A DNA stretch of 60,740 bases from Omnitrophica bacterium GWA2_41_15. Lineage in GTDB: Bacteria; Omnitrophota; Gorgyraeia; Gygaellales; Profunditerraquicolaceae. Where the stretch lies: contig CAKKSP010000041.1 of assembly GCA_919902045.1 (NCBI GenBank), positions 1 through 60,740 of the forward strand, read 5' to 3'. Of the stretch, positions 29,382 to 39,061 are shown piece after piece (the first letter of the stretch is position 1; each line of letters opens with the position of its first letter). A program made the translations under genes and the position numbers. The notes below the pieces were generated by a model. That model searched no databases, had not been told where the DNA came from, and was given only the letters and a program-made list of their open reading frames with translations.

Positions 29382-30467
29382 ATGAAATCAATAAAAGTAG
29401 ATCTAGGAAATCGTAGCTATGATATTAAGATCGGCTCTGGAATTTTATCTCAGGCAGATAAATTTATTTCCCCACTTGATTGCGGTAAAGATGCCGTTAT
29501 TATCACTAATTCATTAATAAAACAGAAGTATGGCAAAGTATTAAATAAAGCAATCAATAAATTAGGAGGGGAAAGCCGCTTTTTCTTAATTGCTGATACG
29601 GAAAAATCTAAATCCGTAGCATCTGTTATCGCCATACTTAAGCAATTAGCCGTTTTCGACCACAAAAAAGATATTTTTATTATTGCCTTAGGCGGCGGGG
29701 TAGTAGGAGATTTAGCCGGGTTTGTGGCTTCAATTTATAAACGAGGAATTAATTATGTACAAATTCCTACGACCTTACTTTCTCAGGTAGATTCTGCAAT
29801 CGGAGGAAAAACTGCAGTAGACCTTCCGGAAGGTAAAAATTTGGTTGGTACATTTTATCAGCCAAGAGTTGTTTTAAGCGATGTGGATACGCTTTCTACC
29901 CTTAGCTTGAGGCAGGTGCGTAATGGAGTAGCTGAAGTGATTAAATACGGTTTAATAAGGGATAAGGAACTCTTTGTTTTTCTTGAGAATAATTATCAGA
30001 AAATCCTGAAATTAAATCCACAGGCGCTGGAGTGCATTATTAACCGTTGCGCGGCTATAAAGGCATCCGTAGTAGCAAACGATGAGTTTGATAAGAAAGA
30101 TATCCGGGCTATGCTTAATTTCGGCCACACAATTGGCCATGCTATTGAGGTAGCTTTAGGGTATGCTTTATATCAACATGGTGAGGCTATTAGTTTAGGT
30201 ATGCTCGTAGCTTCTGGTATTAGCCAGAGAATCGGATGGCTAAATAGAGAAGAGCTCTTGCGGGTAGAAAATATTATTAAGTTATTTGGCCTGCCTTCGC
30301 GAATTGAAGGAGTATCTTTTGAAAAAGTTTTCAAGGCGCATTACCGTGATAAGAAGTTTCGCGCAGAATTAAACAAATTTGTGTTACTTAAGGGTATAGG
30401 TAGGGCTGAAGTAAAAGTAGGTATTGATAAGGCAATAATTTGTTCTGCGCTTAAAGAACGTTTTTAG
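29382..30467 (+). CDS. aroB: 3-dehydroquinate synthase
   Basis: ALGGGVVGDLAGFVASIYKRGINYVQIPTTLLSQVDSAIGGKTAVD. Confidence 0.96.
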   Translation: MKSIKVDLGNRSYDIKIGSGILSQADKFISPLDCGKDAVIITNSLIKQKYGKVLNKAINKLGGESRFFLIADTEKSKSVASVIAILKQLAVFDHKKDIFIIALGGGVVGDLAGFVASIYKRGINYVQIPTTLLSQVDSAIGGKTAVDLPEGKNLVGTFYQPRVVLSDVDTLSTLSLRQVRNGVAEVIKYGLIRDKELFVFLENNYQKILKLNPQALECIINRCAAIKASVVANDEFDKKDIRAMLNFGHTIGHAIEVALGYALYQHGEAISLGMLVASGISQRIGWLNREELLRVENIIKLFGLPSRIEGVSFEKVFKAHYRDKKFRAELNKFVLLKGIGRAEVKVGIDKAIICSALKERF

Positions 30468-30871
30468 CGGGGAATATTTAATGATAGACGTATGTTTTGG
30501 TCCTGCCAGGAAAGTTCTACTGTTTCGGGGGTAATCCTTTTAATTACTGCGCCGTCAATTTTATCACCTTCTTTTAATACGCGATTATTAATCAGGGCAA
30601 GGCCTTCATCATTAGAAAAGAAAATTCCGCTTAAAGTAAGAGAAGGCGGCGTAAGATTTTCTGGAGCAATAGGAGGAGCTTGAATAGGAATGTTCTGTTC
30701 TACGGGTAATTCCGGCGTTTCTTTCTTTAAAATATTATTTTGTTTGATTACCGGCGCAGGAGTTTTTAAATTAGATTTAACTCGGTTAAATCCCTGTTGA
30801 GCTAAAGCGAAGCCGCAGGCAGCTAATATTACAAAAAATAATGTCTGTCCAATTTTTGGAATGATTTTCAC
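30464..30871 (-). CDS. GspB/PilP-like type II secretion accessory protein
   Basis: N-terminal TM, Pro-rich linker, C-terminal LTLSGIFFSNDEGLALINNRVLKEGDKIDGAVIKRITPETVELSWQDQNIRLSL; GTG start. Confidence 0.65.
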   Translation of the reverse strand: MKIIPKIGQTLFFVILAACGFALAQQGFNRVKSNLKTPAPVIKQNNILKKETPELPVEQNIPIQAPPIAPENLTPPSLTLSGIFFSNDEGLALINNRVLKEGDKIDGAVIKRITPETVELSWQDQNIRLSLNIPR

Positions 30872-30883
30872 AAAACTTATTAT

Positions 30884-32719
30884 ATGGCAAATCTCTTGTT
30901 AAAACAACTTTTTTTATTTGACCCGCTATCAATATTTTTTCTTATTGTTATCGGGATCGTGTCTTTACCTTCTGCAATATACTCGATTGGTTATATGCGC
31001 GGGGAATATAAGAGAGGAAAATGCATATTAGCTGCCGCGCTGTTAATAGTTTTTGTTTTCTCTATGTGCATGGTGGTGACTGCGGGAAATATTTTTTCTT
31101 TTCTGGTGTTCTGGGAGATTATGTCTTTAGTTTCGTATTTTCTGGTTATATTTGATACAAAACATGTTAAATCTGTTCAAGCCGGCCTTATTTATATCGT
31201 AATGACCCATATTGGAACTGCATTTTTAATCGGCGGATTCATGATTTTATATAAACATGCAAATTGCCTTGATTTTTTCACAATAAAGAACATTTGCCAG
31301 ACTATCCCTTTCCAAACCAAAAACATTATATTTTTATTGTTGTTAGTCGGTTTTGGTACTAAAGCAGGCATTGTGCCGTTACATATTTGGCTTCCGTATG
31401 CTCATCCGCAGGCGCCCAGCCATATTTCAAGTATCATGTCAGGGGTAATGATCAAAACTGCCATATACGGTTTGATCCGGTTTGTGATATTTATTCTCGG
31501 GGTAAATCAAACCTGGTGGGGAAGCCTGGTGCTTGTTTTAGCAACCATTACTTGCTTAGCCGGGATCATCTATGCGCTTATGGAACGCGATCTTAAGCGT
31601 TTGCTTGCCTATTCTAGCGTGGAAAATATCGGGATAATTTTGCTAGGCGTTGGATTGTCTATGTTTTTTATTAGCATAAATAAACCTTATTTAGCCGTAT
31701 TTTCGTTAATTGCCGGATTATATCACCTTATAAACCACGCAGTTTTTAAAGGGTTATTGTTTTTATGCGCAGGAAGCGTTTATAAAGCTACAGGAACGCG
31801 TGATATTGAAAAATTAGGAGGTTTGATCAAAAAAATGCCACAGACTGCGGCCTATTTTTTATTAGGCGCAATGGCGATTTCTGCGCTGCCTCCGCTTAAT
31901 GGTTTTATAAGCGAATGGTTGACTTTGCAGGCATTTTTTTTAGGGGCGCTTGATGTTACAGGAGGAACTAAGCTTTTTTTAGGCCTTTGCGCAGCGATGC
32001 TTGCCTTAACAGGAGGATTAGCTGCTGCTTGTTTTGTTAAAGCTTTTGGAATAACATTCTTAGCCCAACCCAGAAGCCATTACGCTAAAGAGGCAAAAGA
32101 AGTTTCTTTTTCTATGAAAGCAGGTATGTTCTTTTTGTCAGCACTTGTGGTAATATTAGCTTTAAATGCTTTAAAAATCATAAAATTATTAGCGAAGGTT
32201 GCAAGCGTATCTACCGGAATTGACATCGGTAACATGAGTTTTTCTCTAAATAATTTTATTTTAACTCCGCAAATAGCAAATAATGTTTATCTTTCCGCGC
32301 CATTACTAGCGGCAATACTAATTATTTTTGCAATTGTGGCTTACGCTGTATATATGTCATTTGGCAGGCAAAAGGCAGTAGTTTATAAAACATGGGATTG
32401 CGGTTATTATAAATTAGACGCGCGTAATGAATATACCTCTACGGCATTTTCAAAACCTTTCAGGATTGCTTTTAGTTTCTTCTTACAGCCATATCGTAAG
32501 ACGCAAAAAATCAGGGAGTCGTTTTATCATGTCAAATCATTTACTTACGAAACGCATACTACCCAGGTATTTAAAAAATATATATACGACCCAGTACTTG
32601 CGTTAGTCTTAAAATCAGCTAAGGCTATGAGAAGAATGCAGCCGGGAAGTATTCATCTTTATTTAGGATATATTTTTATTACGTTGTTATTATTAATCGT
32701 ATTTATGCGGAAATTCTAA
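30884..32719 (+). CDS. HyfB-like antiporter-like subunit of hydrogenase-4-type complex
   Basis: Nuo/Mrp antiporter signature (GFGTKAGIVPLHIWLPYAHPQAPSHISSIMSGVMIKTAIY), HyfB-type C-terminus. Confidence 0.88.
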   Translation: MANLLLKQLFLFDPLSIFFLIVIGIVSLPSAIYSIGYMRGEYKRGKCILAAALLIVFVFSMCMVVTAGNIFSFLVFWEIMSLVSYFLVIFDTKHVKSVQAGLIYIVMTHIGTAFLIGGFMILYKHANCLDFFTIKNICQTIPFQTKNIIFLLLLVGFGTKAGIVPLHIWLPYAHPQAPSHISSIMSGVMIKTAIYGLIRFVIFILGVNQTWWGSLVLVLATITCLAGIIYALMERDLKRLLAYSSVENIGIILLGVGLSMFFISINKPYLAVFSLIAGLYHLINHAVFKGLLFLCAGSVYKATGTRDIEKLGGLIKKMPQTAAYFLLGAMAISALPPLNGFISEWLTLQAFFLGALDVTGGTKLFLGLCAAMLALTGGLAAACFVKAFGITFLAQPRSHYAKEAKEVSFSMKAGMFFLSALVVILALNALKIIKLLAKVASVSTGIDIGNMSFSLNNFILTPQIANNVYLSAPLLAAILIIFAIVAYAVYMSFGRQKAVVYKTWDCGYYKLDARNEYTSTAFSKPFRIAFSFFLQPYRKTQKIRESFYHVKSFTYETHTTQVFKKYIYDPVLALVLKSAKAMRRMQPGSIHLYLGYIFITLLLLIVFMRKF

Positions 32720-32723
32720 GATT

Positions 32724-33539
32724 ATGACAATTATTTTGAAAATAATTTTATTTATCGTTTTAGCTCCGTTTTTAAGCGGCCTGATTTCAAAAATTAAGAA
32801 TAATCTTAGGTTGCGTAAGGGTCAAAGCATTTTTCAGCCATATTATAATTTAGCTAAGCTGTTCTCAAAGGCAGAGGTGGTTTCAGAGCATGCTTCATGG
32901 ATATTCGGGGTTACTCCGTTTATCGTGATCTCTTCAGCGCTTACGGCAGCGTTGTTCATTAATAGTATAAGCGGCCTTTTACTGCTTATTTTTGTATTTG
33001 CTTTAGGCCGATTCTTTTTAGCGCTTGCTGCGCTTGATGCCGGGAGTTCTTTCGGAGGCATGGGTGCATCAAGAGAGATGTTTATTTCAAGCCTGGTTGA
33101 GCCGGCATTTTGTTTAGTGATATTTTCCTTATTCTTGCAATCTGGCTCAACGAATCTTACCGTCGCTTCTATAGTATCGGGAATTGCGTTGTTTCTTATT
33201 ACAGTTGCAGAAACTTCCCGTGTCCCGGTAGATAACCAGGAGACGCATCTTGAGCTGACTATGGTGCATGAAGCAATGGTGTTAGAATATTCGGGAAGAT
33301 CGCTTGCCTTACTTGAGTTGGCTTCTTATATTAAGCAGATGATTTTAGTAATTCTTGTTGCTCGGATTATTTTTCCTGTCACTATGCCGGTATTCGCTGG
33401 AATAATTATAGTAGCAGCAGTTGTTGCTTTGCTGGAAGTTTCGGTAGCAAAAATGCGCTTATTCAGGGTAGCGGATTTTTTGGGAGTGGCTTTCGTCTTG
33501 GGAATTATTGCGGTAGTTTGCGCTATATTAGGAGTTTAA
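32724..33539 (+). CDS. HyfC-like (NuoH-type) membrane subunit
   Basis: RLRKGQSIFQPYYNLAKLFSKAEVVSEHASWIF; AETSRVPVDNQETHLELTMVHEAMVLEYSGR. Confidence 0.92.
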   Translation: MTIILKIILFIVLAPFLSGLISKIKNNLRLRKGQSIFQPYYNLAKLFSKAEVVSEHASWIFGVTPFIVISSALTAALFINSISGLLLLIFVFALGRFFLALAALDAGSSFGGMGASREMFISSLVEPAFCLVIFSLFLQSGSTNLTVASIVSGIALFLITVAETSRVPVDNQETHLELTMVHEAMVLEYSGRSLALLELASYIKQMILVILVARIIFPVTMPVFAGIIIVAAVVALLEVSVAKMRLFRVADFLGVAFVLGIIAVVCAILGV

Positions 33540-33545
33540 TCTGTT

Positions 33546-34178
33546 ATGATAGAGTTAATTTTATTCGGGATTCTTGCTGCTACGTATCTGCTTGTTATTG
33601 TTAAAAGAATGCCCGCATTGATCCAGGGATTTCGATACCAATCTTTTTTTATTTTTTTGATCACTTTGATTGCAGGACTAACAGAAAATCAGCCTGGTTT
33701 ATTGATCGTTGCCTTACTTATCCTTGCGCTAAAAGTTTTTATCATACCGTTTGTTTTAAATTCGATCGCTAAAAAAATAAGCGTTGATGAGAATCTTGGC
33801 CTTCTTATTAATGCGCAACTTTCCCTCGTCGTAGCACTTTTGCTTACTTATTTTTCCTGGGTTTTTTCCGGGATGCTTGGATTTAATAATGGCCACATAT
33901 CAATAGCCATTACGGTGGCTTTCTCGGTTATTTTTATCGGAGGGTTCCTTATGATATCCCGCATGAAAGCCTTTACTCAGGTGTTGGGGCTTTTGATCAT
34001 GGAAAACGGGATCTTTCTTTTTGCTTCATTTTTATCAGGGGGAATGCCGTTTTTTGTGGAGATCGCCATATTTTTAGACGTGTTTGTCAGCGTAATTATT
34101 ATGGGGCTTTTTGTTTACAGGATCAATAAACTCTTTACGCATATTGATGTGAATAAGCTTTCGCGGTTAAGAGGATGA
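33546..34178 (+). CDS. HyfE-like membrane subunit (NuoK-like)
   Basis: Multi-TM protein with VLGLLIMENGIFLFASFLSGGMPFFVE; operon position. Confidence 0.85.
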   Translation: MIELILFGILAATYLLVIVKRMPALIQGFRYQSFFIFLITLIAGLTENQPGLLIVALLILALKVFIIPFVLNSIAKKISVDENLGLLINAQLSLVVALLLTYFSWVFSGMLGFNNGHISIAITVAFSVIFIGGFLMISRMKAFTQVLGLLIMENGIFLFASFLSGGMPFFVEIAIFLDVFVSVIIMGLFVYRINKLFTHIDVNKLSRLRG

Positions 34179-34188
34179 AACTTTACAA

Positions 34189-35643
34189 ATGATAAATATT
34201 ATTTTAGGTATTCCGGTTTTACTTGCAATATTAACTTTGTTAATTAAAAAGCAAAGGATTCTTGGAATACTTACTAGTATCGGATACCTGGCTGTGTTGT
34301 TTGATAGTATTTTGCTTTTTAGAAGGGTATTGATATCAGGGAACATTAAATTATACGCAGATTTTATATATATTGACGCGTTGAGCGCATTTTTTATTTT
34401 TGTAATAGCAATTGTAGCTTTTGCGTCTTCGTTTTATTCAGTGGGTTATATCGAGAGGGATATAGAGAAGGGGATAATTTCCGATAGAAAAGCCAAGATT
34501 TATTACCTGCTGTTTAACTTATTTTGTTGTTCTATGTTATTTGCTCCGGCAGTAAATAACTTAGGCATTCTTTGGGTTGCTATTGAAATGACTACGCTAA
34601 TTTCTGCGTTTCTTGTGGGATTCTATAATTCTAAAGAATCGGTTGAGGCTGCATGGAAATATATTATTATTTGTTCAGTAGGTATAATCTTTGCGCTATT
34701 AGGCACTATTCTTTTTTCTTATGCCTTTTCTTTACTTGGCGGGGCAAAGACGCTTAATTGGTCAGAAATAGTAGCCAATGCTGCAAATTTGGACAAGAAT
34801 ATCCTAAAAGTAGCGTTTATTTTTATATTAGTCGGATACGGAACTAAAGCAGGGCTTGCGCCGATGCATACATGGCTGCCAGATGCCCATAGCCAGGCAG
34901 TTGCTCCGATTAGCGCGTTACTCTCCGGAGTGCTGTTAAAGACGGCAATATATGCCATTTTAAGGTTTGGGATTATTATAATTAAGGCAGTAGGAATAGC
35001 TTATTTTTCTCACCTAATGATCCTCCTGGGTTTAGTTTCTTTGGGGATATCCTGCGCTTTTATTTTAGTGCAAAAAGATTTAAAACGCCTGCTTGCTTAT
35101 AGCAGTATCGAGCATGTCGGTATAATTGCTATTGGTTTTGGATTAGGTTCTCCATTAGCTATTGCCGGAGCAATATTCCATATTTTTAATCACGCTGTAA
35201 CTAAATCGTTTATGTTTTTTGGGGCAGGCAATATCGTCAGTGTTTATAAAAAGCATAATATTAACGCTATCAGAGGAGTGATTAAAGTGTTGCCTTTTAC
35301 GGGGATCATGGTTCTTATAGGTGTATTTGCGCTTACGGGGTTTCCGCCGTTTGCCATATTTTTAAGTGAGATTCTAATTATCGCCGCGGCGTTTACCAGT
35401 GATTCGTATTTAATTGCAGCCTTATTGTTATTATTCCTTTCGATTATTTTTGGCGCATTTATTTATCATTTTGGAAAAATGCTTTTTGGCAATCTTCCTA
35501 AAGGTATGACGCGGATAGGAGAGCCTTTAAGCGGGAAAATCGTATTTTTATTTTTACTACTCCCGATAACTATATTAGGAGTAGCAGTTCCGTTTATAAA
35601 AGAGGATTTATTGTGGATAGCACAGAGATTATTACAAGGATAA
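34189..35643 (+). CDS. HyfF-like antiporter-like subunit
   Basis: VGYGTKAGLAPMHTWLPDAHSQAVAPISALLSGVLLKTAIYAILRFG. Confidence 0.9.
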   Translation: MINIILGIPVLLAILTLLIKKQRILGILTSIGYLAVLFDSILLFRRVLISGNIKLYADFIYIDALSAFFIFVIAIVAFASSFYSVGYIERDIEKGIISDRKAKIYYLLFNLFCCSMLFAPAVNNLGILWVAIEMTTLISAFLVGFYNSKESVEAAWKYIIICSVGIIFALLGTILFSYAFSLLGGAKTLNWSEIVANAANLDKNILKVAFIFILVGYGTKAGLAPMHTWLPDAHSQAVAPISALLSGVLLKTAIYAILRFGIIIIKAVGIAYFSHLMILLGLVSLGISCAFILVQKDLKRLLAYSSIEHVGIIAIGFGLGSPLAIAGAIFHIFNHAVTKSFMFFGAGNIVSVYKKHNINAIRGVIKVLPFTGIMVLIGVFALTGFPPFAIFLSEILIIAAAFTSDSYLIAALLLLFLSIIFGAFIYHFGKMLFGNLPKGMTRIGEPLSGKIVFLFLLLPITILGVAVPFIKEDLLWIAQRLLQG

Positions 35644-37190
35644 AAAATAAATTACCGGGTTTTGATGCGTTATCAATTGCGCAAAATTATCCTGATGAGA
35701 TCTGTATTAAAATAAGCCCACAGATTTTTAAGGATACCTGCTATGTTTTACATAAAATACTTTTATCACCTGTGATGATGCTTTTTGCTTGCGATGAGCG
35801 TAAAACTGCCTCTAAATTCGTGATCAACTCTGTTTTTGTCAGTTTAAAAAGCGGGCAATGGGTTACTGTAAGTATGGACCTGCCGCAGGAAAATCCTTCT
35901 TTTGATTCATTAGCAAAAACTATACATTCTGCCGGTTTATTTGAAAGAGAAATTTATGAGATGTTTGGTATAGAGCCCAAAGGGCATCCTGATCTAAGAA
36001 GGTTAAGGCTTCATGATGAGGTTTGGCCTCAAGGAAATTATCCTTTGCGCAAGGATTTTAAGCAAGCCTGCGAAGGAAATTTAAATGAATATAAGTTTAA
36101 CAGAGTAGAAGGAGATGGAATATTTGAAGTTTCGGTTGGGCCGGTGCATGCCGGAATTATCGGGCCGGGGCATTTTAGATTTAGCGTTGCAGGGGAGCCG
36201 ATTGTAAATTTAGAAATCAGGCTGGGTTTTACCCATCGAGGAGTAGAAAAACTTTTTGAAGATAAAAACTGTTTTGTAGCTATGCGTTTGTCAGAATGTA
36301 TTTCAGGAGATTCGAGTTTTGCGCACAGTTTGTCTTTTGTTCAGGCAATAGAAAAGATTTGCGGCTCTGTAATTCCCGCACAAGCAGTTTATATAAGAGC
36401 TATCTTTTTAGAGCTTGAACGTTTATATAATCATGTAAACGATATCGGAGGAATGGCTGTTGATGTAGGTTTTAGCTTTCCTGCTGCCTATGCTTCGGTA
36501 TTAAAAGAAGCAATCCTGCAATTAAACTATAATCTTACCGGAAGCAGGTATCTTAAGAAGATTAATGTAGTTGGCGGGATTTTAATAGATATAGATGATG
36601 CAAAAAAACAGCTGTTGCTTAAATCTCTTGAGAATATAAAGCAGGATTTTAATGAACTGGTTAAAATGCTTTACTCAAGTGTTTCTTTTATGGATAGAGT
36701 TGATAGCACGGGAGTTTTGCGTAAAAAAACCGCGGAAGATTTAGGGGTAGTTGGTATCGCAGGCCGCGCTTCAGGAATCCCTCTCGATTTAAGAAAATAT
36801 TTTCCCAGTGTATATAAAGAAGCCAAATTTAAAATGGCAATACAGGAATCAGGTGATGTTTTGGCAAGGTTGCGCATCAGGATCTTTGAATTTACTGAAT
36901 CTTGCCGCTTGATTGATGAGTTTACGCAAAAGTTAAGCGAAGGCCAAAAAATCAGCGTTACTCCGGAACTTAAGGAAGGTGTTGCCTTAGGTTATCAAGA
37001 AGGGTGGAGAGGGCCTGTTTTATATTGGCTGAAAATTGATTCCGCAGGTTTGATCCAAAGATGTAAAATTGTAGATCCTTCTTTTAATAATTGGCAGGGG
37101 CTGTCTTATGCAGTATTAGGCAATATTATCCCTGATTTTCCGCTTTGTAATAAAAGTTTTGATTTATCCTATTCGGGGAACGATTTATGA
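35613..37190 (+). CDS. HyfG-like large subunit with N-terminal NuoC-like domain
   Basis: NuoC part FEREIYEMFGIEPKGHPDLRRLRLHDEVWPQGNYPLRKDF; large subunit VGPVHAGIIGPGHFRFSVAGEPIVNLEIRLGFTHRGVEKLFEDK. Confidence 0.9.
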   Translation: MDSTEIITRIKNKLPGFDALSIAQNYPDEICIKISPQIFKDTCYVLHKILLSPVMMLFACDERKTASKFVINSVFVSLKSGQWVTVSMDLPQENPSFDSLAKTIHSAGLFEREIYEMFGIEPKGHPDLRRLRLHDEVWPQGNYPLRKDFKQACEGNLNEYKFNRVEGDGIFEVSVGPVHAGIIGPGHFRFSVAGEPIVNLEIRLGFTHRGVEKLFEDKNCFVAMRLSECISGDSSFAHSLSFVQAIEKICGSVIPAQAVYIRAIFLELERLYNHVNDIGGMAVDVGFSFPAAYASVLKEAILQLNYNLTGSRYLKKINVVGGILIDIDDAKKQLLLKSLENIKQDFNELVKMLYSSVSFMDRVDSTGVLRKKTAEDLGVVGIAGRASGIPLDLRKYFPSVYKEAKFKMAIQESGDVLARLRIRIFEFTESCRLIDEFTQKLSEGQKISVTPELKEGVALGYQEGWRGPVLYWLKIDSAGLIQRCKIVDPSFNNWQGLSYAVLGNIIPDFPLCNKSFDLSYSGNDL

Positions 37191-37696
37191 TCCATATATT
37201 AAAAAACAGAATATTAAAAGGAATCGTAACCAGGCATATAGATCTGGGATTACCGATAGAAATAAATGCCGCAGGTTCTGAATTAAAAATTTTAATTCAG
37301 AAAAGATTTGGCAGGTCTTTAAATATCCGAGAAGTTGACACCGGATCATGCGGCGCTTGCGAATCGGAGATAATTTCGGCAAATAACCCGATATATGATT
37401 TGCAGCGGTTTGGGATAAATTTTGTCGCTTCACCCCGGCATGCCGATGCGCTTTTGGTCACTGGCCCGGTATCTAAAAATATGTTGATTGCTTTAAAGAA
37501 AACCTATGATGCAATGCCTGAGCCAAAATTTGTCATTACCTGCGGAGATTGCGCTTTAGACGGAGGCCCGTTCAAAGATTCTTATTATGTTGAGAAGAAA
37601 GTTAAAGATATAATCCCCGTAGTGCTTCATATCCCCGGTTGTCCCCCAAGCCCGACAAACATAATCCAATCCCTGCTCTCATTTCTAATAAATTAG
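37187..37696 (+). CDS. HyfI-like small subunit (NuoB-type [4Fe-4S] protein)
   Basis: DTGSCGACESEI, VTCGDCALDGGPF-type (ITCGDCALDGGPF), HIPGCPPSP. Confidence 0.92.
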   Translation: MIHILKNRILKGIVTRHIDLGLPIEINAAGSELKILIQKRFGRSLNIREVDTGSCGACESEIISANNPIYDLQRFGINFVASPRHADALLVTGPVSKNMLIALKKTYDAMPEPKFVITCGDCALDGGPFKDSYYVEKKVKDIIPVVLHIPGCPPSPTNIIQSLLSFLIN

Positions 37697-37698
37697 GT

Positions 37699-38459
37699 AA
37701 ATTAGGGACAGACACCTATTTTATTGACATGCTGCTTTCTTCATGATAGCATTGTTTCATGCCACGTATAGCCAGATTAGTTGTTCCAGGATATCCCCAC
37801 CATATTACTCAGCGAGGTAACTATCGTCAGAATATATTTAGTGATGATACCGATAGAAGGCGTTACCTCAATCTTGTAGCTGATTATAGCCAGAAATTCC
37901 GCCTCAAGCTGTTGGCCTATTGCCTCATGGATAACCACGTTCATTTTATTGTTATGCCGGATAGCGAAGAATCTATTGCAGATACATTTCATATTGTGCA
38001 TACCGTATATTCGCAGTACTTCAATAAGAAAAATAGCGTTACAGGCCATCTTTTGCAAGGTAGGTACTATTCTTGTGTGTTGGATGAGCGGCATCTCTTG
38101 GCAGCGGCCAGATACGTAGAGCGCAATCCTGTAAGGGTCAAGACGGTTAAAGATCCCACAGGTTATATATGGTCAAGTGCGAGAGGCCACGCTGCTGTTT
38201 CAAATCACGATATAATAAACACCGATTCTTTGTTTGACTATATCGAAATCAAACAAAACAAATGGAAAGATTTCATTAATCAAAGCGATGATCCGGATGA
38301 AGTATCGGTTATTCGTAAATGCACAGCAAGCGGTAGGCCATTAGGAAATAATATATTTGTACAAAAACTCGAGAAGATATCCGGTCAAATATTACATGCG
38401 TTGCCGGTTGGCAGGCCAAAGAAGCTAAGTAGTAAAAAATAGGTGTCTGTCCCTAATTT
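37699..38459 (+). mobile_element. RAYT element: Y1 transposase gene bounded by 24-nt perfect inverted repeats
   Basis: AAATTAGGGACAGACACCTATTTT (37699-37722) and exact reverse complement (38436-38459) around the transposase ORF. Confidence 0.92.
37759..38442 (+). CDS. REP-associated tyrosine transposase (RAYT, Y1_Tnp family)
   Basis: MPRIARLVVPGYPHHITQRGNYRQNIF; HUH-type NHVHFIVMP; AARYVERNPVRVKTV. Confidence 0.93.
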   Translation: MPRIARLVVPGYPHHITQRGNYRQNIFSDDTDRRRYLNLVADYSQKFRLKLLAYCLMDNHVHFIVMPDSEESIADTFHIVHTVYSQYFNKKNSVTGHLLQGRYYSCVLDERHLLAAARYVERNPVRVKTVKDPTGYIWSSARGHAAVSNHDIINTDSLFDYIEIKQNKWKDFINQSDDPDEVSVIRKCTASGRPLGNNIFVQKLEKISGQILHALPVGRPKKLSSKK

Positions 38460-38530
38460 AGTAATTTATGGGGCAAGCTGTATACTAAAGATATTGACAG
38501 GGTGGAATTACTGTGCTAGAATTCGTGTCG

Positions 38531-38869
38531 ATGAGAAATTTTGAGCCGGATCAGCGCAGGCAGACACGTTTTAAATTGGAAACACCGGTTAGTTTTCAAG
38601 TCCGGGGAAGGCCTGAGTTTGTAACGACCCTAACCTCGGATATCAGCAATAACGGCTTAGGTTTTGATTCCGACGCTTTTATCCCCAATAATACCCTCAT
38701 TATGCTTGAGGTTCCGGTATTGGCGAAAGTAATACATCCTGTAGGCAGGATTGCATGGTCAGCTTCGATGGTGCATTCTGATCGTTACAGGATAGGGGTT
38801 GAATTTATGGAAATGGATCCCGCAGAAAAGCATTATCTGAAAGATTATCTTTCATTAAAAGAGCAATAA
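38531..38869 (+). CDS. PilZ domain protein
   Basis: RRQTRFKLETPVSFQV...TSDISNNGLGFDSD...IGVEFMEMDPAEKHYL. Confidence 0.82.
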   Translation: MRNFEPDQRRQTRFKLETPVSFQVRGRPEFVTTLTSDISNNGLGFDSDAFIPNNTLIMLEVPVLAKVIHPVGRIAWSASMVHSDRYRIGVEFMEMDPAEKHYLKDYLSLKEQ

Positions 38870-38885
38870 GAAAGGAAAATAACAA

Positions 38886-39059
38886 ATGGCAGATGAAGTA
38901 AAAAAGGAAGAAGTGAAGGAAAAACAGACAAATTGTCCATCTTGTAATAAACTGTTAAAGAAAATTCGCCGTTATTATCGTAATGGTAAACTTTATTGCG
39001 CTAAGAGATGCTGGATCAAGGTTGCTAAAACCCCGAAAGAGGAGAAAGCCAAGGAATAG
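38886..39059 (+). CDS. Small Lys-rich zinc-ribbon-like protein (57 aa)
   Basis: Own translation: MADEVKKEEVKEKQTNCPSCNKLLKKIRRYYRNGKLYCAKRCWIKVAKTPKEEKAKE; AAGAAAGGA upstream. Confidence 0.75.
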   Translation: MADEVKKEEVKEKQTNCPSCNKLLKKIRRYYRNGKLYCAKRCWIKVAKTPKEEKAKE

Positions 39060-39061
39060 GC

